NCBI GenBank assembly: GCA_028281235.1
Contig: JANQKG010000022.1
Location: 62,001-126,000, forward strand
Length of the DNA: 64,000 bases
Source of the DNA: Afifellaceae bacterium
Lineage (GTDB): Bacteria > Pseudomonadota > Alphaproteobacteria > Rhizobiales > Afifellaceae
Direction: 5' to 3'
How positions within the stretch are numbered: position 1 is the first letter of the stretch; each line of letters begins with the position of its first letter. Positions 37,174 through 50,373 of the stretch are shown in pieces. The notes below the pieces were generated by a model that saw nothing but the letters and a program-made list of their open reading frames with translations, made no database searches and was not told where the DNA came from. Made by a program: the position numbers and the translations under genes.

Positions 37174-37189
37174 AGCGCCGCGTCGGCCG

Positions 37190-40651
<3,462 letters not shown>

Positions 40652-40753
40652 ATCGCCGACGCCTTCTCTCGCCTCGGCTCAGAGACTGGCGCGCGGGGCC
40701 ATCCGCCGTCCAGCCCGCACCGGCTTATCCACCGGAAAACGCGATGTCGGGCG

Positions 40754-41155
40754 TTACGGCAGCGCCGCGGTCGCTTCGATCTCGATCAGAAAATCGGGCA
40801 GCGCCAGCCCCTGCACGCCGATCCAGGTGTTGGGAGCCGGCGTGACGTCGCCCCAGAACTCGCCGAGCGCCATCCCGACCGGTTCAAGCTTCTCCGGCGT
40901 GTGGTTCACGACATAGGTGCGCAGCCGGATCAGATGCTGCGGGCCCAGGCCCTGATCGGCCAGAACCGCCTTGAGATTGGCCAGACATTGCCGCGCCTGT
41001 GCGCCCAAATCGTCGCCGCCGACCAGTTGGCAATCCTTGTCCCATGCCACCTGCCCGGCAAGATGCAGAAGCCGCCCTGGCTCCGACACCGCTGCGTGAG
41101 AGAAGCCCCATTGAACGGCGTTATAAAGCGTGTCGGGATTGATGCGGTCAGTCAT
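40754..41155 (-). CDS. RidA family protein (YjgF/YER057c/UK114)
   Basis: A 133-residue RidA-superfamily protein. The pattern YNAVQWGFSHAAVSEPGRLLHLAGQVAWDKD, CLANLKAVLADQGLGPQHLIRLRTYVVN and PAPNTWIGVQGLALPDFLIEIEATA is characteristic. True RidA hydrolyses reactive enamines and imines; the catalytic arginine expected near the end of the fold is not in its usual context here, so this may belong to another subgroup. It stands between lolD and dnaE with gaps of 67 and 102 bases. Confidence 0.88.
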   Translation of the reverse strand: MTDRINPDTLYNAVQWGFSHAAVSEPGRLLHLAGQVAWDKDCQLVGGDDLGAQARQCLANLKAVLADQGLGPQHLIRLRTYVVNHTPEKLEPVGMALGEFWGDVTPAPNTWIGVQGLALPDFLIEIEATAALP

Positions 41156-41222
41156 GGAAGCCTCGCTTTCAAAGACGGGACGTCGCGTCGCTTAACTCTG
41201 CACTTTGCAACAATCGGCTCCG

Positions 41223-41981
41223 CTACTCCACAATCACCGGCATGATCGCGCCGTCCTCGATCGTAACCGTGCGGTCCATTTCCGCGGCCAGCGCATAATT
41301 GTGCGTCGCAATCAACGCCGCGAGGCCCGACTCCCGCACCAGAACCTTCAGCGCGTCGAACACATGGCTCGCCGTTGTGGGATCGAGGTTGCCCGTGGGT
41401 TCATCAGCAAGAAGCACCTTCGGCGCATTGGCCACGGCGCGCGCGATCGCCACGCGCTGCTGCTCGCCACCGGAAAGCTCCGCCGGGCGATGCGTCGCGC
41501 GCGTCTCGATGCGCAGATAGGTCAGCACCTCGCGCGCGCGGCGTGTCGCTTCAGAGCGGCTCAGGCCGGCGATCATCTGCGGCAGCACCACGTTCTCCAA
41601 TGCAGAGAATTCCGGCAGCAGATGGTGGAACTGATAGACGAAGCCGATATGCCGCCTCCGGAGCGCGGTGCGCTGCTCGTCGCCGAGCTTGGAGGCGGCG
41701 CGCCCATCCACCAGCACTTCGCCGCCATCGGGCTTCTCAAGCAGGCCGGCGACATGAAGGAGCGTCGACTTCCCCGCCCCCGACGGCGCGACCAGCGCCA
41801 CCATCTCGCCTTCGGCCACCGACAAGCTGGCGTGCCGCAGGACCTCCAGCGGCCCCCTGCCCGCCGGATAGACGCGCGCGACATCCTCCAGGGCAAGCGC
41901 TGTCTTGCGCGCCTCCGCCTTCAGCGATCCGGCCGGTGCCGCATCAACGGGAGCCTCTTCCGCGATTTGTCCGTCGCTCAT
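41223..41981 (-). CDS. lolD: Lipoprotein-releasing ABC transporter ATPase
   Basis: A 252-residue MacB/LolD-type ATPase powering release of lipoproteins from the inner membrane. The Walker A region is APSGAGKST (an Ala-Pro start instead of the common G-x-S-G), the signature [16 protein letters not shown] and the Walker [16 protein letters not shown] 41981 overlaps the lolC stop (ATGA), so the subunits are coupled. Confidence 0.94.
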   Translation of the reverse strand: MSDGQIAEEAPVDAAPAGSLKAEARKTALALEDVARVYPAGRGPLEVLRHASLSVAEGEMVALVAPSGAGKSTLLHVAGLLEKPDGGEVLVDGRAASKLGDEQRTALRRRHIGFVYQFHHLLPEFSALENVVLPQMIAGLSRSEATRRAREVLTYLRIETRATHRPAELSGGEQQRVAIARAVANAPKVLLADEPTGNLDPTTASHVFDALKVLVRESGLAALIATHNYALAAEMDRTVTIEDGAIMPVIVE

Positions 41982-43261
41982 TCGTACCGCAATGCCTCGA
42001 CCGGATCGAGCCGCGCTGCCCGCCACGCCGGATAAAGCGTCGCGAGATAAGACAAGCCGAGCGCCATGGCGACGATGGCGCCGGTCTCCATCGGGTCCAT
42101 CTGGGCCGGCAGCGTCGACAGGAAATAAAGCTCAGGCGAAAAAATCTCCGTGCGCGTCACCCACGAGGTGAAGGCACGCAGCGATTCAATGTTGGCGCAG
42201 ATGACCCAGCCGATCGCCAGACCCGCCAGCGTGCCGACCGTGCCGATCGAGGCGCCGGTGAGGAAGAAGACCCGCATGACCGCGCCCTTGGTGGCACCCA
42301 TGGTGCGCAGGATGGCGATGTCGCGGCCCTTATCCTTCACCAGCATGATCAGGCCGGAGATGATGTTGAGCGCCGCCACCAGCACGATCAGCGTGAGGAT
42401 CGTGAACATCACGTTCCGCTCCACCTGCAGGGCATTGAAGAAGGTCACGTTGCGCATGCGCCAATCGGTGGAGAAGACCTGCCGTCCGGCTGCCTCCTCA
42501 ATGGGCTCGCGCATCGCCCCGACCTGGTCGGGGTCTTCGATATAGACTTCGATCGCCTGCGCTTTCTCGGGGCTATTGAAGTAGAGCTGCGCCTCCACCA
42601 GCGGCATGAAGATGTAGGTGGAATCGTATTCCGCCATGCCGATCTCGAAGATGGCGGCGACCGGATAGGTCTTGACCCGCGGCGCGGTGCCAAGCGGCGT
42701 GATCGCCCCGCGCGGACTGATCAAGGTCAGCTTGTCGCCGACCAGAAGACCGAGCGATTGCGCCAGGCGCGTGCCGATGGCCACGCCGCCGGAATTGTCG
42801 AAATCAAGAAGCCCGCCGCCGTCATCCACGGAGCCGGCAACCTTCTCCATGCTCAACAGGTCGGGCCCGCGCACGCCGCGCACCAGTACGCCGGAACTGC
42901 CGGTGCTTGGCCCCGACGCCAGCGCCTGGCCTTCGATGATCGGCAAGGCCAGGGTCACGCCGGGGACGTCTCCGATGCGCTTCGCCACGTCATCGTAGTC
43001 GGTGAGGTCGCTGCCGATCGGCTGCACGATGACATGGCCATTGATGCCAAGGATTTTGTCGAGCAACTCGGCGCGAAATCCGTTCATCACCGCCATCACC
43101 ACGACCAACGTCGCCACGCCAAGCAGGATGCCGAGGAAGGAGAACACCGCGATAACCGAGATGAAGGCCTCTTTGCGGCGCGGACGTAAGTAACGCAGCG
43201 CCAGCATCCACTCAAACGCCGCAAATGGCGGCGTCGCCCGGATTGCGTCGGCGCGCGCCAT
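41978..43261 (-). CDS. lolC: Lipoprotein-releasing ABC transporter permease (LolC/LolE type)
   Basis: A 427-residue FtsX/MacB-fold membrane protein. It has four predicted helices: one near the N-terminus ([31 protein letters not shown]) and three in the C-terminal third ([24 protein letters not shown] and following). A large periplasmic domain lies between. Only one LolC/E-type permease gene is seen here, so a homodimer with LolD is likely. Its start overlaps the proS stop by one base. Confidence 0.94.
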   Translation of the reverse strand: MARADAIRATPPFAAFEWMLALRYLRPRRKEAFISVIAVFSFLGILLGVATLVVVMAVMNGFRAELLDKILGINGHVIVQPIGSDLTDYDDVAKRIGDVPGVTLALPIIEGQALASGPSTGSSGVLVRGVRGPDLLSMEKVAGSVDDGGGLLDFDNSGGVAIGTRLAQSLGLLVGDKLTLISPRGAITPLGTAPRVKTYPVAAIFEIGMAEYDSTYIFMPLVEAQLYFNSPEKAQAIEVYIEDPDQVGAMREPIEEAAGRQVFSTDWRMRNVTFFNALQVERNVMFTILTLIVLVAALNIISGLIMLVKDKGRDIAILRTMGATKGAVMRVFFLTGASIGTVGTLAGLAIGWVICANIESLRAFTSWVTRTEIFSPELYFLSTLPAQMDPMETGAIVAMALGLSYLATLYPAWRAARLDPVEALRYE

Positions 43262-44586
43262 TACCCGGCCTCCGCTGTCAGGCGATTGACGGCCGCGTCG
43301 AAGGAAAGCGTCTCGCGCTCGCCTGTTGCGCGCCTCTTGACCTCCACTTCACCCGACGCCACGCCGCGCGGGCCTACAATGAGCTGCCACGGCAGGCCGA
43401 TCAGATCCATGGACGCAAACTTTGCCCCCGCCCGCGCATCCAGATCGTCGTGAAGCACCGAGAGACCGGCCGCCTCCAGCCGCTGGCTAAGCGACGCGGC
43501 CACCTCGTCGGTCTTGGCGTCACCCGGCTTCAGGTTGATCAGCCCGACGGAAAAGGGCGCTACCCCCTCCGGCCAGATGATGCCGTTATCGTCATGGCTC
43601 GCCTCGATGATTGCCGCGGCGAGGCGTGAGATGCCCACGCCGTAGGAGCCCATATGGACCGGGTGCTCCGTGCCATCGGGACCGGCGACCGCAGCGCCCA
43701 TAGGCTCTGAATATTTTGTGCCGAAATAGAAGATATGGCCGACCTCAATACCGCGCGCAGTGATGCGCCGCTCCTCCGGCAACGCCTCGAAAGCGCCGGG
43801 ATCATGCATCTCATCGGTGGCGGCATAGGAACCGGTCCATTCGTCGACGATTGGGGTCAGGTCGGCACGGAAGTCGGTGTCCGCCCCCGGCACTTCCAGC
43901 TCCAATAGGGAATTGTCGCAATAGACGGCGCTTTCGCCGGTCTCCGCCAAGATCACGAACTCATGGCTGAGATCGCCGCCGATCGGACCGGATTCCGCGC
44001 GCATGGGAATCGCCTTCAGGCCCATGCGAGCGAATGTCCTCAGATAGGCGACGAACATGCGGTTATAGGCGTGCCGCGCGCCTTCGTAGTCGAGGTCGAA
44101 GGAATAGGCATCCTTCATCAGGAACTCGCGTCCGCGCATCACGCCGAAGCGTGGCCGTATCTCGTCGCGGAACTTCCATTGTATATGGTAAAGGTTGAGC
44201 GGCAACTCCCGGTAGCTGCGCACGTAACCACGGAAGATGTCGGTGATCATCTCCTCGTTGGTCGGGCCGAACAGCATGGAGCGGTCATGCCGGTCCTGAA
44301 TGCGCAGCATTTCCGGGCCGTAATCGTTGAGCCGCCCCGACTCCACCCAAAGGTCCGCCGACTGGATCGTCGGCATGAGGACCTCCAACGCGCCGGCCCG
44401 GTTTTGTTCTTCTCGGACGATCTGCTCGATGCGCTTGAGAACGCGATAGCCGAGCGGCAGCCAGGAATAGATGCCTGCCGCCTGCTGCCTGATCATTCCG
44501 GCCCTGAGCATCAGCCGGTGGGATACGATCTCCGCCTCTTTCGGGGTCTCCTTGAGGATCGGCAGGAAATAGCGGGAAAGCAGCAT
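43261..44586 (-). CDS. proS: Prolyl-tRNA synthetase (short, YbaK-less type)
   Basis: A 441-residue class II synthetase of the bacterial short form lacking the editing insertion. Motifs are [85 protein letters not shown] (motif 2) and [20 protein letters not shown] (motif 3). ATG 44586 matches the family start, but ATG 44619, 11 codons earlier, has the better ribosome-binding site (GGAG) and could be real. It precedes lolC and overlaps it by one base. Confidence 0.96.
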   Translation of the reverse strand: MLLSRYFLPILKETPKEAEIVSHRLMLRAGMIRQQAAGIYSWLPLGYRVLKRIEQIVREEQNRAGALEVLMPTIQSADLWVESGRLNDYGPEMLRIQDRHDRSMLFGPTNEEMITDIFRGYVRSYRELPLNLYHIQWKFRDEIRPRFGVMRGREFLMKDAYSFDLDYEGARHAYNRMFVAYLRTFARMGLKAIPMRAESGPIGGDLSHEFVILAETGESAVYCDNSLLELEVPGADTDFRADLTPIVDEWTGSYAATDEMHDPGAFEALPEERRITARGIEVGHIFYFGTKYSEPMGAAVAGPDGTEHPVHMGSYGVGISRLAAAIIEASHDDNGIIWPEGVAPFSVGLINLKPGDAKTDEVAASLSQRLEAAGLSVLHDDLDARAGAKFASMDLIGLPWQLIVGPRGVASGEVEVKRRATGERETLSFDAAVNRLTAEAG

Positions 44587-44668
44587 AGTCGGTGAATCAT
44601 CCGGGTTTTCGCGCGACATGACCGTATCGCTCCGGGCTTGGCAAGGGCGCCATCCCGGCGGTCTCATT

Positions 44669-44917
44669 TCACACCTGAAGAGTTGCGCCACATTCGGGCA
44701 AGATGCCAACTTTTTCAGCAGCTTCTTTGAAGAGGGAGTGACAGGTCGAATCCGATGAGTTATGGTCCCCGGCAATCAAAAGGGTGCCTCGGCACCGACT
44801 TGCTCGCGGTCCAAGTCTTGGGAGGACTTCGTCAAGCAGCGCCTTGATCGCTGGATGATGAACGGCTAATCGCGAAGTTCTGAGCAAGGCGCCGCCTTGC
44901 TCTTTTTTCTTGGACAA
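44669..44917 (-). CDS. Doubtful small ORF in low-GC patch
   Basis: An 82-residue frame starting with TTG and lying between DUF1467 and proS. I do not recognise it. It has a lysine/glutamate start, helix-like [18 protein letters not shown] and a central [10 protein letters not shown]. Third codon positions are much less GC-rich than in the neighbours, so it is either recently acquired, decayed or not coding. Its first codons run through the orphan plus-strand terminator hairpin. I keep it only because the 337-base gap is otherwise unexplained. Confidence 0.2.
   Translation of the reverse strand: MSKKKEQGGALLRTSRLAVHHPAIKALLDEVLPRLGPRASRCRGTLLIAGDHNSSDSTCHSLFKEAAEKVGILPECGATLQV
44882..44908 (+). 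terminator. Orphan plus-strand intrinsic terminator
   Basis: A perfect 9-base stem GAGCAAGGC (44882-44890)/GCCTTGCTC (44894-44902) with a 3-base loop is followed directly by TTTTTT (44903-44908) on the plus strand. All neighbouring genes are on the minus strand, so it has no obvious protein-coding client. It could end a small RNA or stop antisense transcription into DUF1467. Confidence 0.75.
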
Positions 44918-44956
44918 TCGGAAATCACCGGCCAGAAATCGCGGACGCCAGCGGCG

Positions 44957-45208
44957 TCAGATCATCAGGTCTTCCAGCGTCAATTCATACACACCAAAGT
45001 AGAGATAGACGCCGATAAAGATGATCGCCGCGAGCACTGTCGTGGCCAGCGCCTTCTTGAGAAGCAGCGGGCGGACCGGCGCGCCGGGATCGGTCCCCGG
45101 CTCTACCGCACCGTCCTCGTGCTGGCCGCGGACCCGCCACGGCAAAACCGCGAACAGGCACAGCCACCACAGGACAAAGTAGATCGCCACCGCACTGATC
45201 AGGCTCAC
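44957..45208 (-). CDS. DUF1467 family membrane protein
   Basis: An 83-residue protein with two membrane helices (AVAIYFVLWWLCLFAVLPW and ALATTVLAAIIFIGVYLYF) joined by an acidic loop, the DUF1467 pattern. The function is unknown; the gene is conserved next to mce and proS in alphaproteobacteria. It begins with GTG 45208, overlapping the mce stop by four bases (GTGA). Confidence 0.9.
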   Translation of the reverse strand: MSLISAVAIYFVLWWLCLFAVLPWRVRGQHEDGAVEPGTDPGAPVRPLLLKKALATTVLAAIIFIGVYLYFGVYELTLEDLMI

Positions 45209-45615
45209 GCCGGCACCTCCTCAAGCTCAATCAGCGTGCCGCAGAAATCCTTCGGGTGCAGGAACACGACCGGATGGCCATGCGCGCCGATCTTCGGCTC
45301 GCCATCGCCAAGCACCCGCGCGCCGTCTTTGACGAGCCGGTCGCGCGCCGCCCGGATATCTTCGACCTCGCAGCAGATATGATGGATGCCGCCATCGGGC
45401 TGGCGCGCCAGGAAGCCGGCGATCGGCGAATCCGCACCGAGCGGCTCCAGAAGCTCAATGCGCGTGTTGGGTAAGTCGACGAACACGACCGTGACGCCAT
45501 GCTCCGGCAAGGCCTGCGGCGCAGAGACGTCTGCACCAAGCGTCTCGCGATAGAGCCGCATTGCCGCTGCGAGATCCGGCACGGCAATCGCAACATGGTT
45601 CAGTCGTCCGAGCAT
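45205..45615 (-). CDS. mce: Methylmalonyl-CoA epimerase
   Basis: A 136-residue VOC-fold enzyme interconverting (S)- and (R)-methylmalonyl-CoA in propionate metabolism. MLGRLNHVAIAVPDLAAAMRLYRETLG carries the first metal-binding His. GIHHICCEVEDI and HPKDFCGTLIELEE carry the others. The reaction is linked to a B12-dependent mutase, which fits the B12 use implied by nrdJ. The stop overlaps the DUF1467 start. Confidence 0.95.
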   Translation of the reverse strand: MLGRLNHVAIAVPDLAAAMRLYRETLGADVSAPQALPEHGVTVVFVDLPNTRIELLEPLGADSPIAGFLARQPDGGIHHICCEVEDIRAARDRLVKDGARVLGDGEPKIGAHGHPVVFLHPKDFCGTLIELEEVPA

Positions 45616-45663
45616 CGTCTGAGATTACCTGAGCGGAGCCGCGCTTGCATCGCGACAAGATTG

Positions 45664-46155
45664 CTATTCACCCGGCTCGATCACATGCGGATGATCGAAG
45701 ATCGTGGCATCGACGTGCCCGCCCTCCCTGCTCATCGCATGCTCGCGATAGGTCCGATAGCCGGGCGGCACGATTGTGCCGCGTTGCGCGGAATCCAGAA
45801 AGATATGCCGTGTGTTCCCCGGCGAGCGCTCAAACCAGTTCGGGTCGTCGAATGTGCCGCCGAACACGCCGATAAATTCAGGAAAGCGCTCAAACGTCAG
45901 GCAGATCTTGGTGCCGCATGTGGCGCAGAAATGCACCTTGACGATCTTGCCGCTGCCTTCAGAGCGGTGCTCGTATGTGGTGGCTTCGCCGGCGGTCAGC
46001 TTGAAATCCGCCCTGTTGAAGATCGGCTCAACGAAATAGGCGGTGCCTGTCCCGCGCTGGCAAAAGCGGCAATGGCAGACTGTCACACGCGCCGGAGGCG
46101 CGGTAACCGCATAGCGGAGCCCGCCGCAAAGGCATCCCCCCTCCTGAGCGATCAT
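45664..46155 (-). CDS. GFA family zinc protein (first copy)
   Basis: A 163-residue member of the Gfa (glutathione-dependent formaldehyde-activating-like) family. Zinc-binding cysteines appear as GGCLCGGLRY, CHCRFCQRGTG and CATCGTKIC, followed by an FPEFIGVFGGTFDDP beta stretch. Most members have no known substrate and the family name should not be read as proof of formaldehyde activity. It lies between rnj and mce, where I would not normally expect it. A distant paralogue occurs inside the nuo operon at 56.2 kb. Confidence 0.88.
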   Translation of the reverse strand: MIAQEGGCLCGGLRYAVTAPPARVTVCHCRFCQRGTGTAYFVEPIFNRADFKLTAGEATTYEHRSEGSGKIVKVHFCATCGTKICLTFERFPEFIGVFGGTFDDPNWFERSPGNTRHIFLDSAQRGTIVPPGYRTYREHAMSREGGHVDATIFDHPHVIEPGE

Positions 46156-46204
46156 CTAAAGGCTCTCCATCGCGCCAAGGCGCCCCGGCAGCACCCGGCC
46201 GGCG

Positions 46205-47881
46205 TCAATCGCTGACATGCGTAACATGCACGACGGTCTGGGTCTTCTTCCCCCAGGCGGCGTCGATCTCGCCGCGCACCGCGCGCCGAACGGCCCGGCG
46301 CACTTCATCGGCGTCGCGCCGTCGGCGCTTGGGAAGCCCGTCGAGCGCATCGTCCACCGCATCCTCCGCGATGGCGCTGAGCATCTCGCCCTCCCCGTCG
46401 CTCTCCGGTAGCCCCAAAAGCGCCACCTTGGGGTCCTCCAGCACGTCGCCGCTGTCTGAAAGCACAATCGACACGCTGACAATTCCCGCAAAGCCAAGAC
46501 GCCGACGATCGGCAACGCCGCTTGACTCGTGCGACACAAGCAGCCGTCCGTCGCGGTAAAGGCGTCCGTGCCGGACCGTATCGATGATCTCCGCCGGTCC
46601 CGGCGCCAGCCGCACCAGATGGCCGTTGCGTGCTTCCACGACGCGCGGAATGCCGGATGACCGCGCGACCTTTGCCTGCTCATGCAGATGCAACGCCTCG
46701 CCATGCACCGGCACGACCACCTCCGGCTTGATCCAGTCATAAAGCTGGCGCAGCTCATCGCGGCGCGGATGACCGGATGTATGCACCAGGCCATCGCGGT
46801 CGGTGACGATCTCCGCCCCCAGATCGACCAGCGCGTTGATGATGGTGTTCACCGCGCGCTCGTTGCCCGGGATGGTCCGGCACGAGAAGATCACACGGTC
46901 GCCCGGCGCCAGCTTGACGGCGCGATGGTCGCCCGACGCGATGCGTGACAACGCCGCGCGCGGCTCGCCCTGGCTGCCGGTCATCAGCGCCACGACCTTG
47001 TTGCGCTGCAAATTGGCGAAGGCGTCCTGGTCGAGGAATTCCGGCAGGCCGTCGAGATAGCCGAGCTCGCGCGCGACATCGAGCGCACGATGCAGAGCGC
47101 GGCCGATCACCACGACATCGCGTCCGGCGCGATGGGCAGCGGCAGCGACCGCCTTCAGGCGCGCCACGTTGGAGGCGAAGGTGGTGACAGCGACACGCTC
47201 CGGCGCTTCGGCAATCAGCCGCTCCAGCGTCACCGCCACCTCGCCTTCACTGGGGCTGACGCCATCACGGATGGCGTTGGTGGAATCGGAGACGAGCGCC
47301 AGTACCCCCTCCTCCCCCAGCGCCGCCAGGCGATCGTCGTCAGTGGCGAGGCCAATGCCCGGCGCGGGATCGAGCTTCCAGTCCCCGGTATGAAGCACCG
47401 TTCCCGCCGGCGTGCGGATGGCGAGCGCGTTGGGCTCAGGGATGGAATGGGACACGGGGATGTATTCAATCTCGAACGGTCCGGCGCTCACCGTCTCGCG
47501 CTGCTTGACGATCTGCACCGGCACTTTCGGCGCGCTCGGCTCACCTGCCTGCTTCGCCTCCATCAGCGCAGCAGCAAACGGCGTCATAAAGACCGGCGCC
47601 TCAAGTTTGGGCCAGAAATCGAAGAGCGCGCCGTAATGATCCTCATGCGCATGCGTAATAGCGATGCCGTGCAGCCTATCCTTTCGCTCCAGCAAGAAAT
47701 CGATGTCGGGCAGCACGGCATCGACGCCCGGCAGATATTCCTCGTGGCCGAAGGCAACACCCATATCCACCGCAAGCCAGGATCGGTTGCGCCCGCTTCC
47801 GTAGCCGTAGAGCGCCAGGTTCATGCCGATCTCGGCGACACCGCCGAGCGCGACGAAGACGAGATCATCACGCCCCGCCAT
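46205..47881 (-). CDS. rnj: Ribonuclease J
   Basis: A 558-residue beta-CASP metallo-beta-lactamase RNase with 5'-3' exonuclease and endonuclease activity. The metal motif HAHEDH is at residues 77-82. HTGDWKLDP, the beta-CASP region (ALVSDSTNAIRDG) and a C-terminal HTSGHPRRDELRQLYDWIKP motif are visible. It is the usual neighbour of birA and mce. Its ATG overlaps the birA stop by one base. The type III pantothenate kinase gene often found between birA and rnj is absent. Confidence 0.95.
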   Translation of the reverse strand: MAGRDDLVFVALGGVAEIGMNLALYGYGSGRNRSWLAVDMGVAFGHEEYLPGVDAVLPDIDFLLERKDRLHGIAITHAHEDHYGALFDFWPKLEAPVFMTPFAAALMEAKQAGEPSAPKVPVQIVKQRETVSAGPFEIEYIPVSHSIPEPNALAIRTPAGTVLHTGDWKLDPAPGIGLATDDDRLAALGEEGVLALVSDSTNAIRDGVSPSEGEVAVTLERLIAEAPERVAVTTFASNVARLKAVAAAAHRAGRDVVVIGRALHRALDVARELGYLDGLPEFLDQDAFANLQRNKVVALMTGSQGEPRAALSRIASGDHRAVKLAPGDRVIFSCRTIPGNERAVNTIINALVDLGAEIVTDRDGLVHTSGHPRRDELRQLYDWIKPEVVVPVHGEALHLHEQAKVARSSGIPRVVEARNGHLVRLAPGPAEIIDTVRHGRLYRDGRLLVSHESSGVADRRRLGFAGIVSVSIVLSDSGDVLEDPKVALLGLPESDGEGEMLSAIAEDAVDDALDGLPKRRRRDADEVRRAVRRAVRGEIDAAWGKKTQTVVHVTHVSD

Positions 47882-48666
47882 CAGCGCCCCGCTGTAGCTG
47901 CATTGCCGAAATAGACATCGCCGGCGCTGATGGAGCGAGCCGCGCCGCCGGGCTCGCGCACAACAAGCCGGCCCTCCGCGTCGATGGTCTCAAACGTGCC
48001 ACGAAACTCCTGCTCGCCCATGCGCACGGCGATCGGCGCGCCAAGACCTGCAGCACGGTCGAGCCAGCGGTTGCGGATGGCGGCAAAGCCGCCATTTCCG
48101 TCCCACAAGGCCTGCTGCTCGACCCATGCGTTGGTGAGAGCCTCAAAAAGTGTTTCCGCCGTAACGTCCGCGCCGGCGGCAGCTAGAGCAGTGGCCGGAA
48201 AAGCAAGCCCCTCCGGCGCGTGGCGGACATTGACGCCGATGCCGATGACCACCTTTGCCGCGGCATCCGGCGCGCTCACCGCCTCCAACAGAATGCCGGC
48301 GACTTTGGCGCCGTTGAGGAGCACGTCGTTCGGCCATTTGAGCGCGACGTCCTGCACCGCCGCCGGAGCAACGTTGCCGATGGCGCTTTCCAGCGCCAAC
48401 CCGGCGGCGAAACCCAACGTCGCCGTCGGCACCCTCTGGTGGCTCACCGGCATGAGGAGGCTCGCGAACAGATTGCAGCGCAGCGCCTGCCAGGGCCGTC
48501 CGCGACGCCCGTGCCCGTGACTTTGCTCATATGCGACCACCCAGAGCCGGCCGGGATCACCGGCCTTGGCCTGCTCCATGGCCCAGGTGCTTGTGGAACC
48601 GACCACATCGAACGTGGCGAGCCGATAGCCGGCCGCAACGGCCTTGGAGCCGAGCGCAAACGCCAT
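47881..48666 (-). CDS. birA: Biotin--[acetyl-CoA-carboxylase] ligase
   Basis: A 261-residue biotin protein ligase that attaches biotin to AccB. GSTSTWAMEQAKAGDPG, the biotinyl-AMP loop HGHGRRGRPWQALR and the LKWPNDVLLNGAKVAGILLE motif are intact. It has no N-terminal DNA-binding domain, so it should not act as the biotin-operon repressor. It sits 3 bases after nuoN, at the end of the nuo operon, a typical Rhizobiales position. Confidence 0.95.
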   Translation of the reverse strand: MAFALGSKAVAAGYRLATFDVVGSTSTWAMEQAKAGDPGRLWVVAYEQSHGHGRRGRPWQALRCNLFASLLMPVSHQRVPTATLGFAAGLALESAIGNVAPAAVQDVALKWPNDVLLNGAKVAGILLEAVSAPDAAAKVVIGIGVNVRHAPEGLAFPATALAAAGADVTAETLFEALTNAWVEQQALWDGNGGFAAIRNRWLDRAAGLGAPIAVRMGEQEFRGTFETIDAEGRLVVREPGGAARSISAGDVYFGNAATAGR

Positions 48667-48669
48667 GGC

Positions 48670-50097
48670 TTAGAAGAGACTCGCCGCCGCCGCGCCTGCG
48701 GCGTCGACCAGCGGTGCGGCGATTACCGCGAAGACAATAACCAGCACGCCTGAGACACCCAGCACGGCCCGAAGCTCCACCGGCACCGGCTCAAAGCTGT
48801 CCGCCGGCTCGTCGAAATACATGATCTTGACGATGCGCAGATAATAATAGGCGCCCACAACGCTAGTGACGACGCCGATGACGGCGAGCAAATAAAGGCC
48901 GGATTGGATGGCGGCGAGAAAGACGTAATATTTCGCGAAGAATCCGGCGAGCGGCGGGATGCCGGCAAGCGAGAAGAGGATCGCCGCGAGCAGGAGCGCA
49001 ATGCCCGGCTTCGTGCGCGCCAGCCCGGACAGCGCGCTGATCTCCTCCACCATCTCGCCGTCGCGGCGCATGGCGAGAATACAGGCGAAGGCGCCCAGAT
49101 TCATCACCAGATAGATGACCACGTAGACGATGACGCCCTGCACGCCCTGCTGGCTGCCCGCCGCCAATCCGACCAGCGCGAAGCCCATATGGCCGATGGA
49201 GGAATAGGCCATCAGCCGCTTGATGTTCTCCTGGCCGATGGCCGCGAAGGAGCCGAGCGCCATGGACGCAATGGCGATGAACACCACGATCTGCTGCCAG
49301 TCCGGCGTGATCGGCGCAAAGGCGTCGACCACCACGCGGATGAAGAGCGCCATCGCCGCAAGCTTGGGCGCGGAGGCAAAGAACGCCGTCACCGGCGTCG
49401 GCGCGCCTTCGTAGACGTCGGGCGTCCACATATGGAACGGCACGGCGGAAATCTTGAAGGCGAGGCCGGCAAGCACAAAGACCAGCCCGACGACCAGGCC
49501 CACGGACCGGCCGTCGGCAAGCGCCTCCGCGATCTGCGCAAATCCTGTGTGGCCGGTGAAGCCGTAGACCAGCGACGCACCGTAAAGCAGCATGCCCGAC
49601 GATAAGGCGCCGAGGACGAAATATTTGAGGCCTGCCTCCGACGAGCGGGCGTTATCGCGATGGATGGCGGCAACGACGTAGAGCGCCAGCGATTGCAGCT
49701 CCAGCCCGAGATAGAGCGTGATGAGATCGTTGGCGGAGATCATCACCATCATGCCGAGCGTGGCGAGCACCACCAGGATGGGGAACTCAAAGCGCTCGAA
49801 GCGCTCGTTCCTGGCGAAGCGCATCGTCATCAGGATCGCCACCGCCGAGCCGATCAACACGGCGATCTTCATGAAGCGCGCGAAGCCATCGACCATGAAC
49901 GCGCCGTTGAGCACGGCCCCGGCATTCTCGGTTCCGGCAACGGCGATGCTTGCGACCGCGATGACTGCAATGGCCATCCAATTGACGCTGCGCGACGCAC
50001 GTTCAGAGGAATAGACGCCGACCATCAAAAGAGCCATGGCGCCAATCGCCATGATCAGCTCCGGCACGATGGCGTGGAGTTCAGGCATCGCCGACAT
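48670..50097 (-). CDS. nuoN: NADH-quinone oxidoreductase subunit N
   Basis: A 475-residue antiporter-like membrane subunit of complex I with 14 predicted helices. [66 protein letters not shown] and [20 protein letters not shown] contain the conserved Glu and Lys of the proton path. I start at ATG 50097; ATG 50112 is also in frame. It follows nuoM after a repeat-filled gap of 276 bases. Confidence 0.96.
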   Translation of the reverse strand: MSAMPELHAIVPELIMAIGAMALLMVGVYSSERASRSVNWMAIAVIAVASIAVAGTENAGAVLNGAFMVDGFARFMKIAVLIGSAVAILMTMRFARNERFERFEFPILVVLATLGMMVMISANDLITLYLGLELQSLALYVVAAIHRDNARSSEAGLKYFVLGALSSGMLLYGASLVYGFTGHTGFAQIAEALADGRSVGLVVGLVFVLAGLAFKISAVPFHMWTPDVYEGAPTPVTAFFASAPKLAAMALFIRVVVDAFAPITPDWQQIVVFIAIASMALGSFAAIGQENIKRLMAYSSIGHMGFALVGLAAGSQQGVQGVIVYVVIYLVMNLGAFACILAMRRDGEMVEEISALSGLARTKPGIALLLAAILFSLAGIPPLAGFFAKYYVFLAAIQSGLYLLAVIGVVTSVVGAYYYLRIVKIMYFDEPADSFEPVPVELRAVLGVSGVLVIVFAVIAAPLVDAAGAAAASLF

Positions 50098-50105
50098 CAC
50101 GCCGC

Positions 50106-50345
50106 CTCTCATCTGTCATCCTGGAGGGCGCGCGAGCGCCGGTCCGGGACCAATGAACGCCGTGAGCAAAGGTGGGCAGGATTGCGGAAACATCGCGCGC
50201 GCCCCAACCCTCCCCTTGAGGGAGGGTCGAAAGCGGCAAAGCCGCTTTCGGGGAGGGGTGAGCGGTGGAGCCGCAGCCTGAAATCGCCTCCCCCCTCCCG
50301 GCGTTCGCGTCCCGCGAACGCCGACCTCCCCTCCAGGGGGAGGTT
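50106..50345. repeat. Palindromic intergenic repeat between nuoM and nuoN
   Basis: The gap holds several perfect palindromes. CGAAAGCGGC-AAA-GCCGCTTTCG lies at 50228-50250, GGCGTTCGCG-TCC-CGCGAACGCC at 50300-50322, and the CT/GA-rich pair ACCTCCCCT/AGGGGGAGGT at 50324-50344. Near 50117 a degenerate copy of the TGTCATCC element appears, with GGGACCAATGAAC nearby, related to the elements at 37.0, 52.1 and 55.4 kb. The block separates two genes that are normally adjacent. Confidence 0.75.
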
Positions 50346-50373
50346 AACGTGCGTGCCGTCATCGCCGCCAACC

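Noticed and set aside
41375-43189. 604-residue plus-strand frame opposite lolD and lolC
   Set aside because: Both lol genes show family motifs on the other strand; the frame is a compositional shadow.
44720-44800. tRNA-like GGTCGAATCC stretch
   Set aside because: It resembles a T-loop, but no pairing T-stem, anticodon arm or acceptor stem could be built around it.
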